Position numbers and translations under genes: made by a program. The notes below the pieces were generated by a model. That model was not told where the DNA came from. It ran no database searches and was given only the letters and a program-made list of their open reading frames with translations. A stretch of DNA of 64,000 nt from Vibrio gelatinilyticus. GTDB lineage: Bacteria > Pseudomonadota > Gammaproteobacteria > Enterobacterales > Vibrionaceae. The stretch is taken from assembly GCF_022836845.1 (NCBI RefSeq), contig NZ_JAJNNZ010000007.1:124001-188000 (forward strand), in the 5' to 3' direction. Position 1 is the first letter of the stretch; every line of letters starts with the position of its first letter. Of the stretch, positions 39,514 to 48,499 are shown in pieces.

Positions 39514-39550
39514 TCAAATGGTTCGGAACACCAAAATCCCAACCATTTGA
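39514..39550. repeat. 10-bp inverted repeat between flagellin and flaG
   Basis: TCAAATGGTT (39514-39523) and AACCATTTGA (39541-39550) form a perfect 10-bp stem with a 17-base loop, 33 bases upstream of the flaG start. No T-run follows on the minus strand, so it is not a standard terminator. It may be an mRNA leader hairpin of flaG or an operator. Confidence 0.5.
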
Positions 39551-39607
39551 TACGGGAAATAGTCGTTATTATGCAATAACAACTATGCTAGCTGCCTAAA
39601 GCGTAAT

Positions 39608-40738
39608 TTAACCTAGCAAACTAAGCGCTGCCGATGGAGCCTGCTTTGCTTGAGCAAGAATGGACGTACTTGCTTGTTGCAAAATCTGGTTCTTGGTCAT
39701 TGCTGTTGTTTCTTTAGCGTAATCCGTATCTTTGATGCGGCTCTTAGAAGCATTAACGTTTTCGTTGATGTTATCTAAGTTGCTAATAGCATGATTGAAA
39801 CGGTTCTGGAATGCACCAAGTTCGGCACGCTTAGAGTCGACACTTTTCAGAGCACCGTCAATAACCGCTACTGCCTCTTGAGAACCAGCAACCGATGTTA
39901 CATCGATGTCTTTAACCGTGACGTCTTTCGCGTCACCCAAGTTAAGCTCAGATGCCAAACCACCGCTAAACGCAACATCGCCCTGTACTTTCTGAGACGC
40001 TGCAAACAGTTGGATCTTACCATCTTCACCCACCGATGCTTTCACATCTTGGCTTTGGCCATTCACGTAAGTCGCAAGTTGCTCGATATCATCACCTTGC
40101 TTAGCGTTGACCGTTAATTCAACTTCTTCGCCTTGCTTATTGGTATAAGACATCGTCAGTTCAGTATCTTCCGCAACACGCCAGTCTGGGCTTTTGCCTT
40201 CTTGCGCGGCGTAGCTCTTACCACCCATCTCCATAGTGTCTGAACGTAAGCTGCTCATGCTTAGCATGACCGCTTCACCAGAATCAGCACCGATTTGAAA
40301 AGATTGAGTACCGTAAGTACCGTTTAACAGACGATTACCACCAAAAGACGTTGTTTCAGCGATACGGTTTAGTTCGTCATTAAGCGCGGTCACTTCTTCT
40401 TGAATCGCCACACGGTCTGATTTCGAGTTAGAGCCATTCGAGGACTGTAGCGATAGATCACGCATTCGTTGAAGAATGTTGGTGGTCTCGTTCATTGCGC
40501 CTTCAGCAGTTTGGGCGATTGAAATACCATCATTGGCATTTTTCACTGCCATATCAAGACCACGACTTTGAACGTTCAAACGGTTAGAAATCTGAAGGCC
40601 CGCTGCATCGTCTTTCGCGCTGTTGATTTTGTAACCGGAGGACAAGCGCTCCATCGATTTTTGTGTATTTTCCGCTGCACCATTTAGGTAGCGCTGCGCA
40701 GTCATTGCAGACACATTCGTGTTTACATTAATTGCCAT
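39608..40738 (-). CDS. Flagellin (polar filament subunit), first copy
   Basis: Filament protein of 376 residues with conserved N-terminal ([40 protein letters not shown]) and C-terminal ([37 protein letters not shown]) domains and a variable centre. It has no signal peptide, as expected for type III export. A sigma-28 promoter is present upstream, so it is a late (class IV) flagellin. The letter name (flaA to flaF) cannot be assigned from sequence alone. Confidence 0.96.
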   Translation of the reverse strand: MAINVNTNVSAMTAQRYLNGAAENTQKSMERLSSGYKINSAKDDAAGLQISNRLNVQSRGLDMAVKNANDGISIAQTAEGAMNETTNILQRMRDLSLQSSNGSNSKSDRVAIQEEVTALNDELNRIAETTSFGGNRLLNGTYGTQSFQIGADSGEAVMLSMSSLRSDTMEMGGKSYAAQEGKSPDWRVAEDTELTMSYTNKQGEEVELTVNAKQGDDIEQLATYVNGQSQDVKASVGEDGKIQLFAASQKVQGDVAFSGGLASELNLGDAKDVTVKDIDVTSVAGSQEAVAVIDGALKSVDSKRAELGAFQNRFNHAISNLDNINENVNASKSRIKDTDYAKETTAMTKNQILQQASTSILAQAKQAPSAALSLLG

Positions 40739-40818
40739 ATTGATCTCCTTAGGCAGATAGGTTGATGGCCGCCGTGTCTCTCACCTCACATTGGCCGATC
40801 TCATTTCTCTCAACCTTT

Positions 40819-40845
40819 TTAACGGCGATCATTTTCTAACCTTTA
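40819..40845 (-). promoter_or_regulatory. Sigma-28 (FliA) promoter of the first flagellin
   Basis: On the minus strand TAAAGGTT, an 11-base spacer and GCCGTTAA match the FliA consensus (TAAAGTTT-N11-GCCGATAA) at 14 of 16 positions. The start would be near 40812, about 75 bases before the flagellin ATG. Confidence 0.82.
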
Positions 40846-40950
40846 GGAAAAAAACACTTTTTTTAGATCAAATATTCAATTGATTGGATAAATGTGATCA
40901 AGATTTGATATCAACTTGTTTATACTGTCTTCCCCTTTTGGTGTCCCATA

Positions 40951-40980
40951 AAAAAACCAGAGCCGAAGCTCTGGTTTTTT
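40951..40980. terminator. Bidirectional terminator with UUCG tetraloop after the second flagellin
   Basis: CCAGAGC and GCTCTGG form a stem flanked by A-runs on one side and T-runs on the other, so it can act on both strands. On the minus strand the loop reads C(TTCG)G, a very stable tetraloop. It lies 28 bases after the stop of the second flagellin and upstream of the first flagellin's promoter. Confidence 0.9.
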
Positions 40981-41007
40981 GTAATCGCTGTTAGTCGGCG
41001 CTAAAGC

Positions 41008-42141
41008 TTAGCCCAGTAGGCTTAGCGCTGCATTTGGCGCTTGCTTTGCTTGTGCCAGGATAGAGCTTGATGCTTGAGAAAGAATCTGGTTCTTAGTCAT
41101 TGCCGTTGTTTCTTTTGCAAAGTCTGTGTCCGAAATGCGGCTCTTCGAGGCATTAACGTTCTCGTTAATGTTGTCTAAGTTGCTGATAGCATGACCGAAG
41201 CGGTTTTGGAAAGCGCCTAGCTCTGCACGGTGGCTGTCGACATACTTAAGAGCAGAATCTAGAATCGCCACAGATTCTTGTGCGCCGCCAACTGTCGTCA
41301 CGTCGATCTTGTTTACAGTTACATCGTTACCTGCTTGCATGCCAAGCTCACCCGCTAGGCTGCCAGAGAACGACACTTCACCGTCAACGTTGTTGCTGCC
41401 CGCAAAGACTTGCAGTTGGCCGTCTTCGTTAACAGATGCACGCACTAGATCCGTTTGACCGTTGATGTACGTCGCCAATTGCTCGATATCGTCGCCTTCT
41501 TTCGCGTTGATGGTCAGCTCCTGCGCTTCACCAAACTTATCGGTTAGTGAGATAGCCAATTGGTTTGAGTCTGCTGATACTGCCCAGTCTTTGTCTTTCG
41601 CGTTCTCAGCCTGATAGCTCGTACCACCCATTTGCGCGTTGTCAGAACGCATATCACGTAGGCCAAGCATGACCGCTTCACCATTGTCAGCACCGATTTG
41701 GAAAGATTGAGTACCGAACGTACCGTTAAGCAGTCGATTACCACCAAACGATGTGGTTTCGGCGATACGGTTTAATTCATTGTTTAGTGCTGAGACTTCT
41801 TCTTGGATAGCCACACGATCTGACTTTGAGTTCGAACCGTTTGAAGATTGCAGTGACAAATCACGCATACGTTGCAGGATGTTGGTGGTTTCGTTCATCG
41901 CACCTTCAGCTGTTTGCGCAATAGAAATACCATCGTTGGCGTTACGAACCGCGACGTCTAGACCACGGCTTTGTACATTCAAACGGTTAGAAATTTGAAG
42001 GCCAGCAGCGTCGTCTTTCGCACTGTTGATTTTTGAGCCAGAAGACAAACGCTCCATCGACGTTGCTTGAGCTTGGCTTGCGCTGTTTAGGTAACGCTGA
42101 GCTGTCATTGCCGATACGTTAGTATTTACATTTACTGCCAT
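41008..42141 (-). CDS. Flagellin (polar filament subunit), second copy
   Basis: Flagellin of 377 residues, closely related to the one at 39608-40738 at both ends ([57 protein letters not shown]). It has a variable centre and its own sigma-28 promoter upstream and terminator downstream, so it is a separate transcription unit. The near-identity suggests recent duplication or gene conversion within the cluster. Confidence 0.96.
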   Translation of the reverse strand: MAVNVNTNVSAMTAQRYLNSASQAQATSMERLSSGSKINSAKDDAAGLQISNRLNVQSRGLDVAVRNANDGISIAQTAEGAMNETTNILQRMRDLSLQSSNGSNSKSDRVAIQEEVSALNNELNRIAETTSFGGNRLLNGTFGTQSFQIGADNGEAVMLGLRDMRSDNAQMGGTSYQAENAKDKDWAVSADSNQLAISLTDKFGEAQELTINAKEGDDIEQLATYINGQTDLVRASVNEDGQLQVFAGSNNVDGEVSFSGSLAGELGMQAGNDVTVNKIDVTTVGGAQESVAILDSALKYVDSHRAELGAFQNRFGHAISNLDNINENVNASKSRISDTDFAKETTAMTKNQILSQASSSILAQAKQAPNAALSLLG

Positions 42142-42220
42142 GGTATTTCTCCAATTGATTTTCCGGTGGTGCGGTTTCCTACGTCTCGGAAAACCAAGTA
42201 GTTTTTTAAAGTTATTTCAT

Positions 42221-42247
42221 TTAACGACACGGTTTGGAAAAGCTTTA
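42221..42247 (-). promoter_or_regulatory. Sigma-28 (FliA) promoter of the second flagellin
   Basis: On the minus strand TAAAGCTT, an 11-base spacer and GTCGTTAA match the FliA consensus at 13 of 16 positions. The predicted start near 42214 is about 70 bases before the ATG. Confidence 0.75.
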
Positions 42248-42393
42248 GCATAAATTTATCAAAAACTTCTATTTGGATAAAAAACAACCAAAATGGCATT
42301 AAAACAAGGGGATAACTTGGCATTAGATCACAATTCATAGGTAATCTTAACCAGAGTCCGACGGAATAACTGACAAGAAGGTGAGAAGACAAT

Positions 42394-42417
42394 AAAGGAA
42401 AAAGCCCCTTTTCCTTT
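42394..42417. terminator. Hairpin downstream of third flagellin (possible terminator)
   Basis: AAAGGAAAA and TTTTCCTTT form a perfect 9-bp stem with a 6-base loop; on the minus strand the loop is GGGGCT. The 3' arm supplies the T-rich tract. It lies about 215 bases after the third flagellin stop and before the promoter of the second. The stem is AT-rich, so strength is doubtful. Confidence 0.4.
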
Positions 42418-42568
42418 GAGAGAACTGGGGCTGGGGTTGGACGCCATATCCTATGTGGAGATCAAGAGAAATGAATCACATACGGGCAATCCGAGACACA
42501 CTCTGATGATATTAATGAGCAGGTGAGAGTGAGAGAGCTCACTAAAACATGCTAGAGCGTGCTTGCCA

Positions 42569-42614
42569 GGCAGTAAAACCTTAAGCGCCACGTCTGGGCT
42601 CAAGGTTAACTGCC
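42569..42614. repeat. Imperfect long hairpin after third flagellin
   Basis: GGCAGT, AACCTT and GCC on one arm pair with GGC, AAGGTT and ACTGCC on the other, giving about 15 pairs with small internal loops. It begins some 15 bases after the stop codon of the third flagellin (minus strand). No T-run follows. It may protect the mRNA 3' end or act with other factors in termination. Confidence 0.45.
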
Positions 42615-42629
42615 TTCACTGCGACTTCA

Positions 42630-43766
42630 CTACTGAAGTAGTGACATCGCAGAGTTTGGCAACTGTTTTGCTTGAGCAAGAATTGAGGTACCTGCTTGTT
42701 GCAAAATTTGGTTTTTCGTTAATTCAGTCGTCTCTTTAGCAAAATCGGTGTCTTTGATTCGGCTGTTTGAGGCATTGACATTTTCTTGAACGTTAGCCAG
42801 GTTATTGATGCTGTGGCTTAGACGGTTCTGTTTGGCACCTAAGTCGGCACGCTGTGAGTCTACATACTGCAGTGCCGAATCAAGGATGGCGACCGCATTT
42901 TGAGAGCCAGCAACCGTCGTCATGTCGATGTCTTGAACAGTATGTTTAACACCTTCGTTATTTAAGCCAAGCTCAGAGGCTAAGCTGCCCGAGACAGAAA
43001 AGTCACCTTCTAAATCAGGGTCGGCGATAAATAGCTGCAATTCACCGTCATCACCAACTGATGCACTGATTTTATCAGATTGACCATTGATGTAAGTGGC
43101 AAGTTGCTCGATGTTGTCTCCCTTCTTGGCAAGAATGTCGATGCTGACTTCCTGGCCATCCTTAGTGACAAACTCGAATTTCAAATCGTTCGCATCCGGA
43201 GCAACGGACCAGTTCTTATCTTTAGCGTTTTCTGCGGTAAATGTTGAGCCGCCCATGCGGGTGTCATCAGCTCGAATACTGCTCAGGCCCATAATCATCG
43301 CTTCACCAGAGTTAGCACCGATTTGGAACGATGCATCACCAAATGAACCATTGAGAAGTCTACGGCCACCAAAAGAGGTCGTCTCTGCAATTCGGTTTAG
43401 CTCGTCTTGCAGTGCCATCGACTCTTCATTGATCGCTTCGCGCTCTGATTTAGAGTTTGTACCATTGGCAGATTGTAATGCCAGGTCACGCATACGTTGC
43501 AGTATGTTGGTGGATTCATTCATCGCACCTTCAGCGGTTTGGGCGATGGAAATACCATCATTCGCGTTTCGCATTGCAACGTCCAGACCACGAGACTGCG
43601 CTGTCAAACGGTTGGATATTTGTAGGCCCGCAGCATCGTCTTTCGCACTGTTGATCCTATGTCCAGATGACAAACGTTCCATCGAGGTGTTCAAACTATC
43701 CGTTGCTTTATTTAAATGACGCTGCGCGGTCATTGCGGCAACGTTGGTGCTTACAGTTACAGCCAT
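42630..43766 (-). CDS. Flagellin (polar filament subunit), third copy, divergent type
   Basis: Flagellin of 378 residues from the ATG at 43766 ([20 protein letters not shown]), which has better spacing from the GGAG site than the ATG at 43769. It differs from the other two throughout ([20 protein letters not shown]; ends [17 protein letters not shown]) and so belongs to a different flagellin subgroup. It lies next to flgL and has a sigma-54-like rather than sigma-28 promoter, as for the essential vibrio flagellin FlaA. That assignment is by inference. Confidence 0.95.
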   Translation of the reverse strand: MAVTVSTNVAAMTAQRHLNKATDSLNTSMERLSSGHRINSAKDDAAGLQISNRLTAQSRGLDVAMRNANDGISIAQTAEGAMNESTNILQRMRDLALQSANGTNSKSEREAINEESMALQDELNRIAETTSFGGRRLLNGSFGDASFQIGANSGEAMIMGLSSIRADDTRMGGSTFTAENAKDKNWSVAPDANDLKFEFVTKDGQEVSIDILAKKGDNIEQLATYINGQSDKISASVGDDGELQLFIADPDLEGDFSVSGSLASELGLNNEGVKHTVQDIDMTTVAGSQNAVAILDSALQYVDSQRADLGAKQNRLSHSINNLANVQENVNASNSRIKDTDFAKETTELTKNQILQQAGTSILAQAKQLPNSAMSLLQ

Positions 43767-43783
43767 CATGCTCTCCTTTCGAG

Positions 43784-43810
43784 TTCGCTAACCGTTTCAT
43801 CGGTTGCGAA
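43784..43810. promoter_or_regulatory. Leader hairpin of third flagellin mRNA
   Basis: TTCGC-t-AACCG and CGGTT-GCGAA form a 10-bp stem with one bulged base and a 6-base loop. It ends 8 bases before the ribosome site of the third flagellin and would lie in a roughly 190-base leader if transcription starts at the sigma-54-like site. It could tune translation or mRNA stability. Confidence 0.5.
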
Positions 43811-43967
43811 GCGGCCAGCTTCACTCTCTTGTATATAAGCACTGACCGTGAACCCTAATTAACAACGAAACACCATCACGTTCTTGGTTGAGAGGCTTCG
43901 CTGAAATCGTTTATGTTGATCGCCACTGCCTATTAAAGCGGCAATCAATTCCTTCGTGTCTATAAAC

Positions 43968-43986
43968 AATACAATCTTCGTGCCAA
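43968..43986 (-). promoter_or_regulatory. Sigma-54-like promoter of third flagellin (variant -12)
   Basis: On the minus strand TTGGCACGAAGATTGTATT matches the sigma-54 consensus perfectly at -24 (TTGGCACG), but the -12 GC is replaced by GT (TTGTA). It is the only good candidate in the 460-base gap between flgL and this flagellin. The rest of the gap is AT-rich and shows no gene. Confidence 0.5.
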
Positions 43987-44226
43987 TTATTTAAAAAAAT
44001 CACAATTCGAAAAATAAATATACTATTCATGCATTTACATATTTAAATCTGTTAATAGTCGTATTGAAATATTCAATCAAACATTACATGGCAATCTTAT
44101 GCAGCCTTACTTGCCACCTATCGTTTGCGTAGTTTTCGTTCTCCTGCACATAAGGCAAAGCACTTAAGGCAACTGGATTACACTCACGCTGATTCACCCG
44201 CAATGGGTGGCAGCCGAACAATCGGG

Positions 44227-45420
44227 CTACAAGTAATTAAACAAGGTAAGGTCTTTTGTCTTACCAAAGGCCTGCTGTGACGCTTGCAGGGCTCGGGTGT
44301 TCTCATTAAAGTCGATCACTGCTTTAGAGTAATCAAGATCTTCGAAGTTACTCTTTGACTTTGCCAAAGAGAGTCGAAAGTCATCGTGTTGCTGCTCTTG
44401 AATATCCAGAGTATTCAAGCGAGCACCCACATCGGTTCGCGCCTGAGTCAAATGGATAAAAGCCGCATGGAACTCTTGTGTAAACTGATGAAGCTTAGCG
44501 GACGCGGATGCATCCGACACGGGAGCTTCGCTCCATTCCATCGCACCTTTAAAGGTATCAAAAATGCTGAATGAGCGTTGTGGCTCCAAGACAATTGAGT
44601 CACCCTTGGAAATTTGCCCTTTCACACTGATGGCCAAACCTTGGTAAGAAATTCCTTTACTCGGTTCAAAGTCTCCAGCATCAACAACGCTGCCATTGCG
44701 TTCTAGCTGATAGCCGAATGTTTTGTTGCCCATGTCAACAAAAGTGACTTTATACACACCTTCATCTTGAGGATCTCGATTGGTCGCCTGTTGCAATAAC
44801 AATTCTGATGCGGGTGTTAATTGATAATCGGGTTGATAATCACCAAGGGGATTATCAATATTCATAAACAGCTTACTGCCCGGATCGCTAGCGGCAATCT
44901 CCATGCTGTTAGAGATTTTCATCTTGCGCTGATAATCATCCCCGGCATACGAAATCTGCCCCTGATTATCCACAAAAAACGGTTGAGTTTTCGGCTTAGT
45001 ACCGGCAAAGGTGTAGTTGCCCGACTCGTCTTGATTATTGGCCAGAGCGATAAAATTTCGAGCAAGCTCTTCAATCTCTCTTGCCTTTGCTGCTCGATCT
45101 TCTTGAGACAAAGAACCATTAATCGTTTCCATGGTTAAGCGCTTGGCTTTGTCGGCAAACTGCTCGGTATCATTGATCATCACCTCTTGATGCTCTAGGC
45201 GATTTCGAGTCAGCACGATGGCGTCCGTATATTGCTCGAGTTGCTTTGTTTGCTGACCAAGTTTTTGCAAGTAGTGCGTTGCCAATGGATCATCGGCAGG
45301 TGATAGCAACTGCTTACCCGAAGCCAATTGTTGTTGGTTGTGGTGAACTTTACCTTCTTGGCGTCGAAAGTCGTTTTGCACCGCCTGATAGTTATGAAAG
45401 CTAGAAATTCGATTCATCAT
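44227..45420 (-). CDS. flgL: Hook-filament junction protein FlgL
   Basis: Junction protein between FlgK and the filament. The 397 residues have flagellin-like terminal helices (SSFHNYQAVQNDFRRQEGKV; SFEDLDYSKAVIDFNENTRA). It lies 14 bases after flgK, and the two are transcribed together from the flgK sigma-54 promoter. An ATG at 45417 (second Met) is an equally good start. Confidence 0.96.
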   Translation of the reverse strand: MMNRISSFHNYQAVQNDFRRQEGKVHHNQQQLASGKQLLSPADDPLATHYLQKLGQQTKQLEQYTDAIVLTRNRLEHQEVMINDTEQFADKAKRLTMETINGSLSQEDRAAKAREIEELARNFIALANNQDESGNYTFAGTKPKTQPFFVDNQGQISYAGDDYQRKMKISNSMEIAASDPGSKLFMNIDNPLGDYQPDYQLTPASELLLQQATNRDPQDEGVYKVTFVDMGNKTFGYQLERNGSVVDAGDFEPSKGISYQGLAISVKGQISKGDSIVLEPQRSFSIFDTFKGAMEWSEAPVSDASASAKLHQFTQEFHAAFIHLTQARTDVGARLNTLDIQEQQHDDFRLSLAKSKSNFEDLDYSKAVIDFNENTRALQASQQAFGKTKDLTLFNYL

Positions 45421-45434
45421 AATTTATTGCCTCC

Positions 45435-47315
45435 CTAACGCAGTGCCAAAATCGTATCAAAGGTTTCGTTAGCCGCTTGCATCACGCGTGATGACGCCAT
45501 ATACGCCTGCTGGAATTTCATCATATTTGCCGCTTCTTCATCCAAATTCACCCCAGAGATCGACGCTAATCTCTCTTGTGCCGTTTGCTGCTCTAGGGTG
45601 GCAATTTCATGCAGCCTCGTTGCCGTTGACGTTTTAAGACCAACATCTGTATTGAGGTTATGGTACAAGTCAATGATGGTCGACTGCTTGTCGTTGACCG
45701 TCTTTGCCGTCTGAATATTTAGCATTTTCCTTAAGTTACCGTTATCACCCTCAGAGGCGGTCAAGTTAGCGGTAAACTTATCGTTGGGTAGAGCGCCTGG
45801 CGACAGACGAAAAGTCGTGCCCAACACGGTCACATCCTCTTTAGGAGGGTAAGCTTGTGGGGCCAATAATACCTTGCCTTTGGTATCTGTGACGGCAAAT
45901 TCATTACCCGTCGGCGATATATGAACTTCGAATTCGCGTAATTCGCCCGCATCAATCATTTTAAATGTGGCATCCCCCTGAGCAAAGGTGCTCGATGCTT
46001 CGAAGCTTTGCGCAGCTATGGTGTGAGGGTCATTGGTCGCCATCTTGATCTGCGCCGCGGAATGGCGAGTTGGCCTTAGCAATAGCTTTTCGCCAATACT
46101 TGGCTCCTCTCTTATTTCAACACGCATACCATCCATAAAAAATGATGAGCTAGATGAATCAAGATCGACCATGACGGTTTCACCTGATGGTTTAGTCACA
46201 GAATAGCCATCGCCAGTGTATTTCACGGCATACTCGCCACCTTTTAATTGACTGGTGTCATCGATATACACGGCAACATCGGCTTGTGATTGAGAAGCGG
46301 CCACGACTCGAGATTTGGCAATCACTTCTGAATTAACATCGGTGTAAATATTGCCACCAACTTCACCATTTAAATCCAATCCCTGGCCTTGCAGTTTGTT
46401 AACCTCGTAAGAAAATGAAGCGGCTAAACGCCCTAGTTCATCCATAACGTTGGGGATTTGCTCATCACGCAACTCAAGCATGGCTTCAATTTTTCCGCCA
46501 ATATCGTCGGTTTTGATGGCTTTAATGCCCTTGCCTTCCACCATGGCAAGGCGACGCTGATGTACATCAGGGACGCCATCAATCATTTTAAGTTGGCTGG
46601 CTTCAGCGCCGGACACCAGGGTATGGCCATTACCAATATGGACATTAAATCCTTCGCTGTTACCGCGGGGTGTAACGGTCACTTTGGTGTATTCAGATAG
46701 CTCACGGATAAGATTTTCGTGTCTGTCCATCAAGTCGTTGTGCGGACCTGGCACCTTCATCATTAACCGGTGCAAGTCTCGAATTTCGACGGCAATTTGG
46801 TTTACCCTTTCGATACCAATAGTGAGCTTTTTATTGGCGACATCGGCTTGCTCTCGCACAGTCTCATGGAAGTTATTCAATGTTTGTCGAGTAAGGTCGG
46901 CTTTTTCAAGCACGACTTTCCGAGCACCGACATCATTTGGCGTGTCGGCTAAGGTTTTTACACTGTTAAACCAATCATTGAGGTTTTCGGGGATTTTCTT
47001 AGAGGTTACCGACGACAACATGCTCGATAGCATATCCAGGTTAGATAGGTTTTCCTGACGATGATTTTGTGTCGTCGTCGCAACATTGAGCTCTTTGACG
47101 GCAAACTGATCCCAGGAGCGGCGAACATTGTCCACATGTACACCCATACCGTACGTTTGCCCGCCAAGCTGACGAGGATCGTTGGTTCCCTGAATTACAG
47201 ATTGGCGGCTATAACCCTCTGTATTTACATTGGAAATGTTGTGACCAGTTGTATTCAACTGTCTCTGAGCCGTGAGTACACTTTGTGTACCTAGGTTCAG
47301 AAGATCTGACGCCAT
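45435..47315 (-). CDS. flgK: Hook-filament junction protein FlgK
   Basis: First junction protein on the hook tip. From the ATG at 47315 (GGGGG ribosome site 4 bases upstream) it has 626 residues: conserved N-terminal rod/hook motif (ASDLLNLGTQSVLTAQRQLN, NTTGHNISNVNTEGYSRQ) and C-terminal helix (MMKFQQAYMASSRVMQAANE). A GTG at 47336 would add seven residues but places the ribosome site inside the gene. Confidence 0.96.
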   Translation of the reverse strand: MASDLLNLGTQSVLTAQRQLNTTGHNISNVNTEGYSRQSVIQGTNDPRQLGGQTYGMGVHVDNVRRSWDQFAVKELNVATTTQNHRQENLSNLDMLSSMLSSVTSKKIPENLNDWFNSVKTLADTPNDVGARKVVLEKADLTRQTLNNFHETVREQADVANKKLTIGIERVNQIAVEIRDLHRLMMKVPGPHNDLMDRHENLIRELSEYTKVTVTPRGNSEGFNVHIGNGHTLVSGAEASQLKMIDGVPDVHQRRLAMVEGKGIKAIKTDDIGGKIEAMLELRDEQIPNVMDELGRLAASFSYEVNKLQGQGLDLNGEVGGNIYTDVNSEVIAKSRVVAASQSQADVAVYIDDTSQLKGGEYAVKYTGDGYSVTKPSGETVMVDLDSSSSSFFMDGMRVEIREEPSIGEKLLLRPTRHSAAQIKMATNDPHTIAAQSFEASSTFAQGDATFKMIDAGELREFEVHISPTGNEFAVTDTKGKVLLAPQAYPPKEDVTVLGTTFRLSPGALPNDKFTANLTASEGDNGNLRKMLNIQTAKTVNDKQSTIIDLYHNLNTDVGLKTSTATRLHEIATLEQQTAQERLASISGVNLDEEAANMMKFQQAYMASSRVMQAANETFDTILALR

Positions 47316-47380
47316 ATCGCCCCCGAATTTCACCAAATTACGTAACTAAAACGACTAGTTACGCCTTCTATCCGATTAAT

Positions 47381-47396
47381 TGCAATATATATGCCA
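47381..47396 (-). promoter_or_regulatory. Sigma-54 promoter of flgKL
   Basis: On the minus strand TGGCATATATATTGCA has TGGCA at -24, the exact ten-base spacing and TTGCA at -12. The predicted start near 47370 is about 55 bases before flgK. It is nearly identical to the fliE promoter. Confidence 0.8.
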
Positions 47397-47464
47397 GCTA
47401 TGAAAAATGCGCTCCGTCAGAGGCGATTTTTATTATCAGTAACCTCCAAGCGCCATCAGAGCGA

Positions 47465-47512
47465 ACTTTTAACGATAAAACCCCGCAAAAGCGGGGTTTT
47501 ATCGTTAAAAGT
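47465..47512. terminator. Very long perfect-stem terminator after flgJ
   Basis: A perfect 22-bp inverted repeat with a 4-base loop (arms 47465-47486 and 47491-47512). The centre is GC-rich (CCCCGC/GCGGGG) and is followed on each strand by TTTTATCG, so it can work in both directions. It lies 18 bases after the flgJ stop and separates flgFGHIJ from flgKL. Confidence 0.9.
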
Positions 47513-47530
47513 CTCAATGTGAATACCGTA

Positions 47531-48487
47531 CTAAAGGGGCATCTGGTCTATTTTCTGTTTAACACGCAATACCTTATCTGCGTAGTTCGGGTCGGTTGCG
47601 TAGCCTGCTTTGTGGATCCCGTGAATAAATTGCTCCGAACCGCCACGTTGTTGGAGTGCTGTCTGGTAACGCGGATTCTCATTGAGAAATTGGATATAGT
47701 CGTTAAAGCTGTCTTCGTAAGACGCATACGAACGAAACGCGGCATGTTCTTTGACTGGCACCGCCGAATGATACTCGAGAGTTTGCGTTGCCACCTTGCC
47801 GCCTTTCCAGCTTCTGTCAGCCTTAATATTAAACAAATTATTGCTGCTGCCCTGGCTATTTTGAACCACTTTCTTGCCCCACCCCGTTTCGAGCGCGGCT
47901 TGAGCCAGTAACAGTGACGAGTCAATACCCAAAGCGCTGGCCGCTTTTTCCGCATACGGCTTGAGTGAACGCGCAAACGTTTCTGGCGTAGAAAAGTTCG
48001 GTTTCTCGCTTAGCTCAACCCTCGCTTCACCTTTTACGCCGTTGAGATTGCGCTCTGCCGAAATGGCGCGCGCTTTCTCTTCGTCATAAGGCATTTTCAA
48101 GGTGGTATTGAACGCTTCGTTTCTCATACGGATCTCAGTATTTACTTCAGCTTGCGCCTCGTCGCCTCTTGCTGCACCAAGCTGAGCGACGATCATATCG
48201 GCTAAACCTAAAGAGCCCGACGCACTGAGATCGGCGGCCATTTGATCATCGAGCATTTGACGATAAAACTGCTCATTTTGACTGTTCATCATATCCGATT
48301 CAAAGTGTGTATTCGCATCCCGCATGGACTTTAGCATCATAGAGGTGAAGATCGATTCAAATTGCTTTGCCGCGGCTCGTAATGCTGCTTCTTCATCGCC
48401 CTTATCATCACTCACGGCTTGCTGACGAAGCTTATCTAAGCTGCTTAAATCGTGAATAAAACCGATATCCTGTTGATTCTTAATCAT
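47531..48487 (-). CDS. flgJ: Rod-cap protein and peptidoglycan hydrolase FlgJ
   Basis: Bifunctional protein: the N-terminal domain (about 1-100) caps the growing rod, and the C-terminal GH73 domain (about 165-315) cuts peptidoglycan to let the rod through. The likely catalytic Glu is at about 200 in AALETGWGKK. The 318 residues match the dual-domain form. It lies 12 bases after flgI and ends at a strong terminator. Confidence 0.96.
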   Translation of the reverse strand: MIKNQQDIGFIHDLSSLDKLRQQAVSDDKGDEEAALRAAAKQFESIFTSMMLKSMRDANTHFESDMMNSQNEQFYRQMLDDQMAADLSASGSLGLADMIVAQLGAARGDEAQAEVNTEIRMRNEAFNTTLKMPYDEEKARAISAERNLNGVKGEARVELSEKPNFSTPETFARSLKPYAEKAASALGIDSSLLLAQAALETGWGKKVVQNSQGSSNNLFNIKADRSWKGGKVATQTLEYHSAVPVKEHAAFRSYASYEDSFNDYIQFLNENPRYQTALQQRGGSEQFIHGIHKAGYATDPNYADKVLRVKQKIDQMPL

Positions 48488-48499
48488 AGAATTTAGTCC

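Larger units (their letters stand above)
42142..42629. other. Intergenic region between second and third flagellins
   Basis: This 488-base gap holds the sigma-28 promoter of the second flagellin (42221-42247), an AT-rich stretch, a 9-bp hairpin (42394-42417) and a larger imperfect hairpin (42569-42614) just after the stop of the third flagellin. I see no convincing gene. The frame open on the minus strand at 42132-42392 overlaps the promoter and looks like chance. Confidence 0.6.

Noticed and set aside
42132..42392. Minus-strand frame between second and third flagellins
   Set aside because: Overlaps the sigma-28 promoter and the start of the second flagellin, has no ribosome site and no conserved content.
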